A stretch of DNA of 64,000 bases from Chloroflexota bacterium (GTDB taxonomy: Bacteria > Chloroflexota > Anaerolineae > Aggregatilineales > Phototrophicaceae): positions 1-64,000 of the forward strand of contig WTGF01000013.1 of assembly GCA_011525385.1 (NCBI GenBank), written 5' to 3'. Every line of letters begins with the position of its first letter. Position 1 is the stretch's first letter. The translations under genes were made by a program, and so were the position numbers. This document shows positions 36,487-44,691 of the stretch, one piece after another. Below the pieces are notes generated by a model. The model did not search any database. It was not told the DNA's origin and saw nothing but the letters and a program-made list of their open reading frames with translations.

Positions 36487-37509
36487 ATGGAAAATCTAAG
36501 CGTTCTCTTCACCGGAGCAGATCGCATCGAAGTGCAACAGATAGACGACGACATCGGGCAGCTCCGCGCGCATGATGTGCTCGTCCGTACCGATTATTCA
36601 CTGATCAGCGCCGCTACCGAGCTCGCTTGCTTATCGGGAACGCAAGCCTGGTTTCCCTTTCCCGGGACTCCCGGGTACGCCGCTGTCGGCGAAGTCGTCG
36701 ATGTGGGAGCCGAGATTACTGAAGTAGCGCCGGGCGATAAAGTGCACTACTGGGGCGGGCACAAGCAGTATCATGTCATCGATACGGCACGTCCGCAGCA
36801 AATCTGCCTCAAGCTGCCGGAGGGGCTGCCGCTGCGCTTGGCGCCCTTCACGCGCATGGCCATCATCGCCATGACCGCGCTGCGCATCTCGGACATTGAA
36901 TTGGGCGACCATGTCGGCGTCGTCGGGCTGGGCACCGTGGGCAATTTCGCCGCGCAGTTGGCCGGTTTGCAGGGCGGGCGCGTGATCGGGCTGGATCTGA
37001 ACAGCGGGCGCTTGGAACTGGCGCGCGACTGTGGCATTCCGCACGCGCTGGCGATTAATCCGGCGACGGTCAAGGACGACGTCGCTGAGATTACCAAGGG
37101 AGAAGGCGTGTCGACCCTGATTGAGGCGACCGGTGTCCCGGCGGCCCTGCCCGATGCGCTGCCGATTGTCGGGCGCTACGGCGAAGTCATCCTGCTGGGC
37201 ACGCCGCGCGGCGTCTTTGAAACCGATCTGACCAGCGTACTCGATTACATTCATCTCCATGGTCATGGCAATGTGACCTTCAAGGGGGCGCATGAGTGGC
37301 GCTATCCGGTGACGCGTGATCCCTTCGTCAAGCATTCGATGGAGCGCAATTCCGAGATCGCGATGGACCTGATAAGCTCCGGCGACCTTCAAGTGACGCC
37401 GCTGCACACCCACACGCTTTCGCCTTACGAGGCGGAAAGGGCCTACCGCGGCTTGCAGCGCGAGAAAGAGACCTACGTCGGCGTCGTATTTGATTGGTCA
37501 ACTGTATAA
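36487..37509 (+). CDS. medium-chain dehydrogenase/reductase without zinc ligands, copy 1
   Basis: 340 residues of the MDR (alcohol dehydrogenase-like) superfamily. The Rossmann motif VVGLGTVGNFAAQLA (about 157-171) is followed by GLDLNS, whose aspartate suggests NAD. The catalytic-domain sites for zinc are absent: where zinc enzymes have CGxD and GHE, this has ISAATELACLSG and TPGYAAVGEV. The pattern resembles BchC-like MDRs. ATG at 36487 has AAGGAA about 10 bases ahead; the frame upstream is poorly conserved. Similar end to end to the next gene. Confidence 0.82.
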   Translation: MENLSVLFTGADRIEVQQIDDDIGQLRAHDVLVRTDYSLISAATELACLSGTQAWFPFPGTPGYAAVGEVVDVGAEITEVAPGDKVHYWGGHKQYHVIDTARPQQICLKLPEGLPLRLAPFTRMAIIAMTALRISDIELGDHVGVVGLGTVGNFAAQLAGLQGGRVIGLDLNSGRLELARDCGIPHALAINPATVKDDVAEITKGEGVSTLIEATGVPAALPDALPIVGRYGEVILLGTPRGVFETDLTSVLDYIHLHGHGNVTFKGAHEWRYPVTRDPFVKHSMERNSEIAMDLISSGDLQVTPLHTHTLSPYEAERAYRGLQREKETYVGVVFDWSTV

Positions 37510-37735
37510 CCTGCAATGGGGAATCCGCCGAAGACCTGGCCGCAGCGTCGATGCCATACGCGGCCTCGATATACCCCTGTCCCTTCCTTGACCGCTGATA
37601 GGCATTTGCCATTCTCGCTTGCCCCAAGGCCTTTTGACATGCGGGAATGGGATTCGCATCCGGCGGCAAATTGCCATGGCTCTCGTAGATGCTGGCGAGC
37701 GCGCTGAAAAACAACAACAAGGAATCATCAAGACA

Positions 37736-38758
37736 ATGAAAAACAAGAGTATTGTTTTCACCGGATGCGATCAAGTCGAAGTGCAGGATTTGGAGGAAAA
37801 CCTGGAAGGGCTTCAAGCGCATGAGGCGCTTGTCAAAACAAGCTTTTCGCTCGTCAGCGCCGGAACAGAACTTACCTGTTTAGCTGGCATTGAGTCCTGG
37901 TTTACCTTCCCGTCAACCCCCGGCTACACCTCAGTCGGCGAAGTAGTGAAAGTTGGAGATCAGGTTAGCGAGGTTGCGCCGGGGGATGTGGTTTATACCT
38001 GGGGCGGACACAAGCAGTACAATCGCGTCAACCTGGCAAGGCCGGGATCAATTTGCATTCCTGTGCCCGCTGGTATCCCGCTGCCACTGGTTCCCTTCAC
38101 TCGCATGATAACCATTGCGCTGACGGCGCTGCGTGTATCGGACATTGAACTGGGTGATTATGTGGCGGTGACTGGCTTGGGGCTGGTCGGCAATTTCGCC
38201 GCTCAGTTGGCGCGTTTGCAGGGCGGCAGTGTGATCGGGCTGGACCATAACCCGGGGCGCGTCGCGCTCGCGGGGGATTGCGGCGTCAAGAACGCGATTG
38301 TGATGGAAAAACCGTCCGTTGCCGGAAAAGTGGCTGAGATAACAAATCAGCAGGGTGTAAGCACGCTTATCGAGGCTAGCGGAAGACCCGGGGCGCTTCT
38401 GGATGGTCTGCCGCTCGTCGGGCGCTACGGCGAAGTCATCTTGGCAGGTATTGTGCGTGGAGAGTACCAAGCAAATCTCAGCGCTGTGCTCGACTATATC
38501 CATCTGGACACGCGAGGCAACCTGACCTTCAAGGGCGCGCACGAGTGGCGCTTTTCGGTCGCGAGGGATCCATTCGTCAAGCATTCGATCCAACGCAATT
38601 CAGAAATAGCGCTGGATTTGATCCGCTGCGGCGATTTGCAGGTTGCGCCCCTGCTGACGCATACGCTATCCCCCGATGAAGCCGCAGAAGCCTATCAGGG
38701 CTTGAAAAACAGAAAAAACGAGTTTATCGGCGTCGTTTTCGATTGGACGAATGTATAG
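37736..38758 (+). CDS. medium-chain dehydrogenase/reductase without zinc ligands, copy 2
   Basis: 340 residues, same length and motif order as copy 1, with more than half the residues alike (for example GGHKQY, PFTRM, FKGAHEWR and VVFDW shared). The Rossmann motif is VTGLGLVGNFAAQLA. SAGTELTCLAG and TPGYTSVGEV again replace the zinc-binding motifs. ATG at 37736 after AAGGAA. Tandem duplication with divergence suggests two related substrates or a heteromer. The 226-base gap between the copies holds no gene. Confidence 0.82.
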   Translation: MKNKSIVFTGCDQVEVQDLEENLEGLQAHEALVKTSFSLVSAGTELTCLAGIESWFTFPSTPGYTSVGEVVKVGDQVSEVAPGDVVYTWGGHKQYNRVNLARPGSICIPVPAGIPLPLVPFTRMITIALTALRVSDIELGDYVAVTGLGLVGNFAAQLARLQGGSVIGLDHNPGRVALAGDCGVKNAIVMEKPSVAGKVAEITNQQGVSTLIEASGRPGALLDGLPLVGRYGEVILAGIVRGEYQANLSAVLDYIHLDTRGNLTFKGAHEWRFSVARDPFVKHSIQRNSEIALDLIRCGDLQVAPLLTHTLSPDEAAEAYQGLKNRKNEFIGVVFDWTNV

Positions 38759-38846
38759 CGCGCTAGTAAGTGGAAGGCCGCCGCTCATCCCCCCTCGCAG
38801 GCGCTGAAGAGCGGACATGCTCGAAAAGACAGGTCACAAAAGCAAC

Positions 38847-38867
38847 GGGTCAGCTAATAGCTGACCC
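38847..38867 (+). repeat. perfect palindrome, possible weak terminator
   Basis: GGGTCAGCTA (38847-38856) and TAGCTGACCC (38858-38867) around a single base, 89 bases after the dehydrogenase stop. No T tract follows, so it may be a repeat or a transcript-end stabiliser rather than a terminator. Confidence 0.5.
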
Positions 38868-38890
38868 TTACAAGATTCATCGTGAAAATT

Positions 38891-38915
38891 GTAGGGGCGA
38901 CAAACCTTGTCGCCC
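38891..38915. repeat. dispersed GTAGGGGCGAC palindrome
   Basis: GTAG, then GGGCGACAA (38895-38903), loop ACC, TTGTCGCCC (38907-38915). The third good copy of the family in the window; it lies just beyond the broken HEPN frame. Confidence 0.65.
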
Positions 38916-38957
38916 GAAAATACGTCAAAATTGGCAAGTTTAGTCGCGACAATCTGC

Positions 38958-39038
38958 TCAACGAAAAACTGTCTTGTCCTCAGTCCGCAGGCGTGGATCA
39001 AGAATATCGCGGCAGTAGATGCGCTGATCTTTTGTCAC
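38958..39038 (-). pseudogene. truncated HEPN (HepT/DUF86-like) toxin remnant
   Basis: A GTG at 39038 overlaps the stop of the MNT gene (GTGA). It opens VTKDQRIYCRDILD, which resembles the start of HepT/DUF86 HEPN toxins (xYLRDILEAI), but the homology stops after about 14 residues and the frame ends at 38958. A whole HEPN protein has about 110-130 residues and a catalytic Rx4-6H motif, absent here. Partner order and overlap are as in complete HEPN/MNT pairs. Confidence 0.5.
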
Positions 39039-39340
39039 AAGCGCTGGGCTTCCTTGACGATGGTATCTCGCAATTCCGGTCTCAAAGCTTGGCGATCAAC
39101 CACTTCAACTGGCCGACCTAACAATTGCTGCAAGCCCTGCGTTAGGCGGATGTGGTCACGCAAACTGTAGTCCGACTCAAAGTCAACGAGAAAATCAATA
39201 TCGCTGTTCTCGCTCAAGCGACCGCGCAGAAGCGACCCGAACACGGCGATTTGGCGTACACGATATTGGCGAGCGAACGCTACGATTTGTTGACGTTGCT
39301 GCCGCAGGTCGTCAAGGGTAAGGATTGCTTCAATAGCCAT
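39035..39340 (-). CDS. minimal nucleotidyltransferase (MntA-like antitoxin)
   Basis: 101 residues of the MNT fold. Nucleotidyltransferase signature GSLLRG (Gly35-Gly40) and SDIDFLVDF (Asp47 and Asp49) are intact. MntA antitoxins AMPylate their HEPN partner. ATG at 39340 gives the natural start; a TTG six codons earlier is possible. The toxin gene that should follow is truncated, so the antitoxin is probably an orphan. Confidence 0.82.
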   Translation of the reverse strand: MAIEAILTLDDLRQQRQQIVAFARQYRVRQIAVFGSLLRGRLSENSDIDFLVDFESDYSLRDHIRLTQGLQQLLGRPVEVVDRQALRPELRDTIVKEAQRL

Positions 39341-39427
39341 ATTGTCCACACCTGGCAAGGTGATTTGTCGCGACTTGGGATTTATCCATTGTAATCGATA
39401 ATCCGGCAGCGGAGACGCGGAAGCGCC

Positions 39428-40315
39428 TTATTCCCCCCGCAGGCGCGGGTCGAGGATATCCCGCAAGCCGTCCCCGATGAAGTTGAAGGCCATGACCAGG
39501 CTGGCGATAGCCAGACCCGGGAAGAGCCACATCCACCATTGGTCGAAGAAGTCGATGCCGATGCTGACCATGCGTCCCCATTCCGGCGACGAGGGTTCCG
39601 GCCCCAAGCCGATGAAGCTCAAGGCGGCGAAGCTGATGACGGCGGTGCCGATATCGAGCGTGGCGAGGATAACCGCCGGGGCGATACAATTGGGCAAGAT
39701 GGTGCGGAAGAGCACGTAGAGCCCGCTGGCGCCCGCGCTGTGAGCCGCTTCGACGTACTCCTGCGATTTGACCTCAAGCACCAGTCCGCGCAGGATCCTG
39801 GCATAGCGAGGCCACCAGACCGCGCTCAGCGCCAAAACGGCGTTGCGGATATCGGGACCCAGCGCGGCCGTGACGGCCATGGCCAGGATGATGAAGGGAA
39901 AGGCCATGAAGAGCTCGGTCAGGCGCATGAGTAATTCGTCGATCAAGCCGCCCGCGTAACCGGCGACCGCGCCGATGATGACGCCGAGCGCGCTGCCGAT
40001 GATGATAACCGCCAAGCCAGCGGGAATCGTGATGCGCGAGCCCCAGAGAACACGGCTGAAGATATCCCGGCCTAACTCGTCCGAGCCCATGAAGAACAGC
40101 GCGTTCGGCGCTTGCAAGCGGTTGACCAGGTCCTGCTGCAAAGGCTCGACCGGGGCGATTGCCGGCGAGATGAAGGCGATGATGATCCACAAAATGGCGA
40201 TGATCAGCCCGAACAAGACCAAGGGGTTGCGGCGCAAGTGATAGAGCGCCTGTTGGCCTCGGCTAGGCGACTCGAATTCGTGGATCGAGGAAGAAATAGA
40301 GGATATCGACGACAA
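39428..40315 (-). CDS. ABC transporter permease, DppC/OppC type
   Basis: 295-residue inner-membrane permease with normal length for the family: first span at about 30-52, then FMGSDELGRDIFSRVLWGSR, coupling loop EYVEAAHSAGASGLYVLF and terminal NFIGDGLRDILDPR. The TTG start lies 52 bases inside the preceding permease and has GGAG 6 bases ahead. No ATPase or binding protein follows; the next gene downstream is the MNT antitoxin. It is the last gene of the long minus-strand array. Confidence 0.88.
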   Translation of the reverse strand: MSSISSISSSIHEFESPSRGQQALYHLRRNPLVLFGLIIAILWIIIAFISPAIAPVEPLQQDLVNRLQAPNALFFMGSDELGRDIFSRVLWGSRITIPAGLAVIIIGSALGVIIGAVAGYAGGLIDELLMRLTELFMAFPFIILAMAVTAALGPDIRNAVLALSAVWWPRYARILRGLVLEVKSQEYVEAAHSAGASGLYVLFRTILPNCIAPAVILATLDIGTAVISFAALSFIGLGPEPSSPEWGRMVSIGIDFFDQWWMWLFPGLAIASLVMAFNFIGDGLRDILDPRLRGE

Positions 40316-41282
40316 AATTCACTCCAACATAAATGAAAGCGAAGAGCAAGCTGACACCCATAATGGCCGGGAAGTCCTGCGAGGTGCTGGCGCGGAACAT
40401 ATAGAAGCCGATGCCGGGATAGGCGAAGATCGACTCAATAAGGATCGACCCGACCAGTAGATTGCCATAAGACAAACCGATCACCGTCACCACCGGGATC
40501 AGTGAGTTCCGCATCCCGTGAAAGCCAATGACATACCGTTCGCGCAAGCCTTTGGCGCGGGCGGTGCGCATGTAATCCTGATTCAAGACCTCGAGTAGGG
40601 AAGACCGGGTAATGCGCGAGATGATGCCGCTGATATACAGCGCCAGAGTCAGCGCCGGCAGGATAAGATGCGAGAGCGCGTTGCCAAATGTCTTCCAATC
40701 GCCATTCAAAAGCGCGTCGATCGTGTACATGCCGGTGACCGTCGGCGGCGCGCGCATGAGGATGTGCAGGCGGCCCGGTCCTGCGGCGATGCCCAGTTGG
40801 GCGTAAAAGACCGTGAGGAATACCAACGCAATGAGAAAAACCGGAAAGCTAACCCCGATTAGCGCGATGACCCGCGCGATGTAGTCCGCCCAACTGTTCT
40901 TCCATATGGCGGAGATCAGCCCAAGCCCCACACCCAGGACGACGCCATACATGATGCCCAGCGTCGCCAATTCAATCGTGGCCGGCAAGCGCTTGGCGAT
41001 GTCCTCAGCTACCGGCGTTCGCCACTTGATCGAGGTGCCCATATCGCCGCGCAGCAGGTTGCCGAGATAGGTCAGATATTGTTCGTGCAGCGGCTTATCC
41101 AAGCCCCATTTCTTGCGGAAGGCGGCAATCGTTTCTTCATCGTTGAGCGCATTGGGCGGCAAGTTGGCGTTGATCGGGTCGGCGGGAATGGCATTGGCGA
41201 TGATGAAAGCCACCACTGTGATCCCCAGCAGCAGCGGGATGATAAAAACGACTCGACGGACAAAGTAACGAAAGAAATTCAT
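40263..41282 (-). CDS. ABC transporter permease, DppB/OppB type
   Basis: 339 residues, standard DppB pattern: RRVVFIIPLLLGITVVAFII first span, KWGLDKPLHEQYLTYLGNLL periplasmic segment, coupling loop DYMRTARAKGLRERYVIGF, and end YFFLDPRIR. It follows the amidohydrolase gene by 75 bases on the same strand, so it is probably co-transcribed and brings in that pathway's substrate. Confidence 0.9.
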   Translation of the reverse strand: MNFFRYFVRRVVFIIPLLLGITVVAFIIANAIPADPINANLPPNALNDEETIAAFRKKWGLDKPLHEQYLTYLGNLLRGDMGTSIKWRTPVAEDIAKRLPATIELATLGIMYGVVLGVGLGLISAIWKNSWADYIARVIALIGVSFPVFLIALVFLTVFYAQLGIAAGPGRLHILMRAPPTVTGMYTIDALLNGDWKTFGNALSHLILPALTLALYISGIISRITRSSLLEVLNQDYMRTARAKGLRERYVIGFHGMRNSLIPVVTVIGLSYGNLLVGSILIESIFAYPGIGFYMFRASTSQDFPAIMGVSLLFAFIYVGVNFVVDILYFFLDPRIRVA

Positions 41283-41357
41283 GGGCGGCGGAAGCGACCA
41301 GTTGACGGATCAATGAGACATAGTTTACCACAGCCGCGCGGCGGTGGCATCTTGCCT

Positions 41358-42851
41358 TTATCGTCGCGGCATCGGCAATTCGCCGTCATCCCAACGCCGA
41401 TAGAATTCTCGCAGATACGCGTCAAGTCTCGACGGCTGGCTGCGCGCTGCAAACGCCACCCGCTGCCAGATCTCGCGCTCGACATCGCGCAGATCGACAT
41501 GCGCATGCTTTCCATCGCGCAGGACCCATTCGCCGCCGACCATCACATGCCGTACATGGTCGCGCTGGCCCCGGCGCAGCAGGAATGCCGGCAGCAGCTC
41601 CCGCGGCGGATAAGAAGCCGGCGCCCATCGGCCTGCAATCGCTGCTAGATCCAGCAAAATCAGGTCGGCGAGTCCGCCAACTTCAAGCTCTCCTAGCAGA
41701 ACATCCGCGCCGAATGTGATATCCGCGGCGACGCCCGTGCCCATCCGCCATACGGTCTCGGCGTCGAGATCTGTCGCCGCCATCCCGCTCTGATTGCCGA
41801 TTGTCCAGGCCAGCCGCATTTCACGCAGGAAGTCCTGGTCATCGTCCAGTGTCTGCCCGTCCAGGCCGATGCCGACCGACACACCCGCCGCCGCCATCAT
41901 AGCGATCGGCGCGATGCCGCTGCGCAGGCGCAAATTGCTGCTGATATTGTGCGCGACGCCAACACCCCGTTCCGCCAGCAGTTCGATGTCATCATCTTCA
42001 ACCCAGACCATATGCGCCAGCGTCAGCCAGTCGCCAAGCGCGCCGATGTCCTCAAGATGCCGGATGAAACTTACACCCCAGGTCTTATGGGCGTAGATCC
42101 GCTGGTAGCGCGTTTCCAGCATGTGCACCTGCACGCGCGAGTGACGCGCTCTCGCCCACTCGCAAGCGCGAATGATCAACTCATCGCTGCACCATTGGCC
42201 GCCAGCCGGACTTGCCTGAATATGCGCGCGGTGCCGTTCGCTGTCATGGAAGTTGATGTATAAGTCCTCCAGCAGAGCGAAATAATTATCAACGCTAAAG
42301 TCGATAGCATTCCCGTCGCCAGCCCTTCGGCGCAGTTCGGGCGGCAGCATGTCGAGAAAAAGCTCCCGCTCGGCATATACCAGTTGATTCTGGTCGACTA
42401 TCGGCGGGTGCATGGCGACGCGAATACCGGCCTCAGCATATCCGCGCAGGGCTTCCGGTATCTCGTCCGGAAGTTCGGACCAGGAACTTGGATTATGACT
42501 GTGGGCGACCGCCGTCACGCCGGAACCCAGCAATTTCAGCCCCGAATATAGCGCTGCCAGATAAGGCGGAATGCTGGGAAGATGCGCCAAGCGACCGAGC
42601 CATAATTCCAGGAAATTGTCAGGGACCTCCAGCGCCAGCGTCCCCACCCCGCGGCCGTGGTCATGCGCATTGGTGAAGGCTGGTACAAGAATGAAGTCAT
42701 CGCCGCCGACCCGATCGGCGCCCGGATAACGCGCGAACAGTTCAGCGGAAGTTCCGGCGTCAACAATGGCGTCTCCGTCGACGGCGATTGCCAAATCCTC
42801 AACAGCGGCGCCGCCTCGCAAGGTATATCGCGCATGAATGATGGTTGGCAT
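41358..42851 (-). CDS. metal-dependent amidohydrolase (cytosine deaminase/atrazine hydrolase-like)
   Basis: 497 residues, two-part beta sandwich and TIM barrel. Metal sites: TNAHDHG (HxH near 62-64), QVHMLET, LAHMVW and GLDGQTLDDD (final Asp). The pattern matches the group of deaminases and dechlorinases acting on amidine, guanidine or triazine-type C-N bonds. ATG overlaps the stop of the SDR before it (ATGA), so the two are translated together. The substrate is unknown; likely the step that opens or deaminates a nitrogen ring. Confidence 0.85.
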   Translation of the reverse strand: MPTIIHARYTLRGGAAVEDLAIAVDGDAIVDAGTSAELFARYPGADRVGGDDFILVPAFTNAHDHGRGVGTLALEVPDNFLELWLGRLAHLPSIPPYLAALYSGLKLLGSGVTAVAHSHNPSSWSELPDEIPEALRGYAEAGIRVAMHPPIVDQNQLVYAERELFLDMLPPELRRRAGDGNAIDFSVDNYFALLEDLYINFHDSERHRAHIQASPAGGQWCSDELIIRACEWARARHSRVQVHMLETRYQRIYAHKTWGVSFIRHLEDIGALGDWLTLAHMVWVEDDDIELLAERGVGVAHNISSNLRLRSGIAPIAMMAAAGVSVGIGLDGQTLDDDQDFLREMRLAWTIGNQSGMAATDLDAETVWRMGTGVAADITFGADVLLGELEVGGLADLILLDLAAIAGRWAPASYPPRELLPAFLLRRGQRDHVRHVMVGGEWVLRDGKHAHVDLRDVEREIWQRVAFAARSQPSRLDAYLREFYRRWDDGELPMPRR

Positions 42852-43606
42852 CAGGCATAAAGACCGGCTTGTTGGCCGCCGTCAAGTACGAAGACCTGGC
42901 CCGTGATCATCCTGGCGGCGTCGGAAGCGAGATAGGCAGCCATCTCCGCCACGTCCTCCGCGCCGATCATCCCCGGCAGCGGCTGATACTGCTCCAGAAA
43001 AGCGTCTCGTTCGGAGGGCGGGAAGCCTTCGTTCAAGGGCGTATCGACATAGCCCGGGCAGATCGCGTTGCAGCGAATATTGTCGCGCGCGTAATCGAGA
43101 GCGATGGAACGACTGAGATTGATAACGCCAGCCTTGGCGACCGAGTAGGCCGCTTTGTTTCTGGCGGCGCGGATGCCGAAGGTGCCGGCGGTGTTGAGGA
43201 TGACGCCGCCACCCGCTTCAATCATCAGCGGCAGCGCCGCTTTAGCGGTCAGGAAGACAGATTTGAGATCGATATCGAGGCAGGCGTCCCATTCGGCTTC
43301 GCTGATATCGGTGATGCGACCGGCCGGGCTGATGCCTGCGTTGTTGAATACGATATTCGGGGGGCCTAATTCAGAAGCAGTCCGATCGACCATAGTCCGC
43401 ACATCAGCGCTGAGGGCGACATCCGCGCCGATTGCGATCGCGCGGCCGCCCTCTGATTCGATCTCCCGCGCTACAGCCTCCGCCTTTGCCAGCGTCCGAT
43501 TGGCAACGGCTACGCTGGCGCCTTCCCTGGCAAAAGCATAGCAACTGGCCGCGCCGATGCCCGATCCGCCGCCGGTTACAATCGCGACCTTGTCACGCAG
43601 CTTCAC
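42851..43606 (-). CDS. short-chain dehydrogenase/reductase with altered catalytic serine
   Basis: 251 residues. Cofactor motif TGGGSGIG, NNAG motif (FNNAGISPAG) and Tyr-x3-Lys (YSVAK) are present. At the position of the catalytic serine, 13 residues before the tyrosine, it has glycine (NTAGTFG) with threonine next to it, while the other SDRs here have serine. GTG start with GAGGAG 7 bases ahead. Second of two adjacent SDR genes in the array, 39 bases after the first. Confidence 0.85.
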   Translation of the reverse strand: MKLRDKVAIVTGGGSGIGAASCYAFAREGASVAVANRTLAKAEAVAREIESEGGRAIAIGADVALSADVRTMVDRTASELGPPNIVFNNAGISPAGRITDISEAEWDACLDIDLKSVFLTAKAALPLMIEAGGGVILNTAGTFGIRAARNKAAYSVAKAGVINLSRSIALDYARDNIRCNAICPGYVDTPLNEGFPPSERDAFLEQYQPLPGMIGAEDVAEMAAYLASDAARMITGQVFVLDGGQQAGLYA

Positions 43607-43645
43607 GCCGTGCTCCTCGTAGCGCTCACTGGTACTGCGTCGTGG

Positions 43646-44392
43646 CTAATTGAGCATCCAGCCGCCATCGACAAAGATCATTTCCCCCGTGATATAGCGC
43701 GATTCCTCCGAGGCCAGAAAGAGCGCGACATCGGCGACATCGCGCGGCTGGCCCAAACGGCGCAGCGGTATTGTCGTGTTCGCCCAGCGTTCATTATCTT
43801 CCTGGCTGGGCAACATAGGCGTATCAATGATGCCGGGCGCCATAGAATTGGCTCGGATGCCGCGCGGCCCATATTCCAGCGCGATGCAGCGCGTCATGGT
43901 CGCAACGGCGCCCTTGGTGGTGCAATAGGCGGCGGAATCGACAAAGGCGACCGCCGCGCCGATCGACGCCAGATTGACAATCGTCCCTTTGATCTCGTGA
44001 CGCAGCCAATGCCGTATCACGATCTGCGACACCAAAAAAACGCCCTTCACATTGATCGCCATAATACGCTCGTACTGTTCGTCGCTGGTCTGCTCAAAGG
44101 GCGCGTTGAAAAAGACGCCCGCATTATTGACCACCGTGTGGATCATGCCAAGCTCGGCAATGCCCTCATCAACCAGCTGTTGAACCTGCTCCCGCTGCGC
44201 CACATCCGTCCTGCGAACGAAGGTCTTCACCCCAATGGATTCCGCCTCGGCGGCAACTCGGCGCAGGCATTCCAGGTTCAGGTCACAGAGTAACAGATTC
44301 GCGCCCTCGGCGGCGAAGCGCAAGGCGATGGCTCGCCCAATGCCGCGAGCGGCTCCGGTGATCAGCGCGGTCTTCCCGGACAGGCGTTTCAT
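43646..44392 (-). CDS. short-chain dehydrogenase/reductase
   Basis: 248 residues with all SDR landmarks: TGAARGIG, CDLN at the end of beta 2, NNAGVF, catalytic NLASIG and YCTTK, GEMIFVDGGW at the end. NAD preference is suggested by the aspartate after beta 2. The ATG at 44392 is chosen; a GTG at 44404 is possible. Follows the lipoyl-domain gene by 16 bases. Confidence 0.86.
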   Translation of the reverse strand: MKRLSGKTALITGAARGIGRAIALRFAAEGANLLLCDLNLECLRRVAAEAESIGVKTFVRRTDVAQREQVQQLVDEGIAELGMIHTVVNNAGVFFNAPFEQTSDEQYERIMAINVKGVFLVSQIVIRHWLRHEIKGTIVNLASIGAAVAFVDSAAYCTTKGAVATMTRCIALEYGPRGIRANSMAPGIIDTPMLPSQEDNERWANTTIPLRRLGQPRDVADVALFLASEESRYITGEMIFVDGGWMLN

Positions 44393-44408
44393 CGTCAAGT
44401 CCACGCCA

Positions 44409-44651
44409 TCACGCCGTCTCTATGTAGCCGATGACTTCGCCAACCGGCACTTCGTCATCTACTTCGCAACTCAATTCCACCACAACGCCGCCAGCCGGAG
44501 CTTCCACTTCCGTGCTGACCTTTTCCGTCTCAATGACTACGACACCATCCCCCTCGGCCACGGAATCCCCCTCCGCCACCAGCCACTCGACGATCAAACC
44601 CTCTTCCATCGTCATTCCGAATTTCGGCATATAGATTGGAATCAATGACAC
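44409..44651 (-). CDS. stand-alone lipoyl-domain protein
   Basis: 80 residues, a complete lipoyl/biotinyl domain and nothing else. The modified lysine is Lys44 in ETEKVSTEVEAP; Glu-Thr-Glu-Lys-Val is the lipoyl rather than biotin pattern (which would be MKM). Normally this domain is the N-terminus of the E2 acyltransferase of 2-oxo acid dehydrogenases, but no E2 catalytic domain or E3 is encoded nearby. GTG start with AAGGAG 6 bases upstream. It directly follows the E1 genes. Confidence 0.88.
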   Translation of the reverse strand: MSLIPIYMPKFGMTMEEGLIVEWLVAEGDSVAEGDGVVVIETEKVSTEVEAPAGGVVVELSCEVDDEVPVGEVIGYIETA

Positions 44652-44691
44652 ATCAATCTCCTTACCGCTCGGCTTCGCGTCCTGGATAAAT

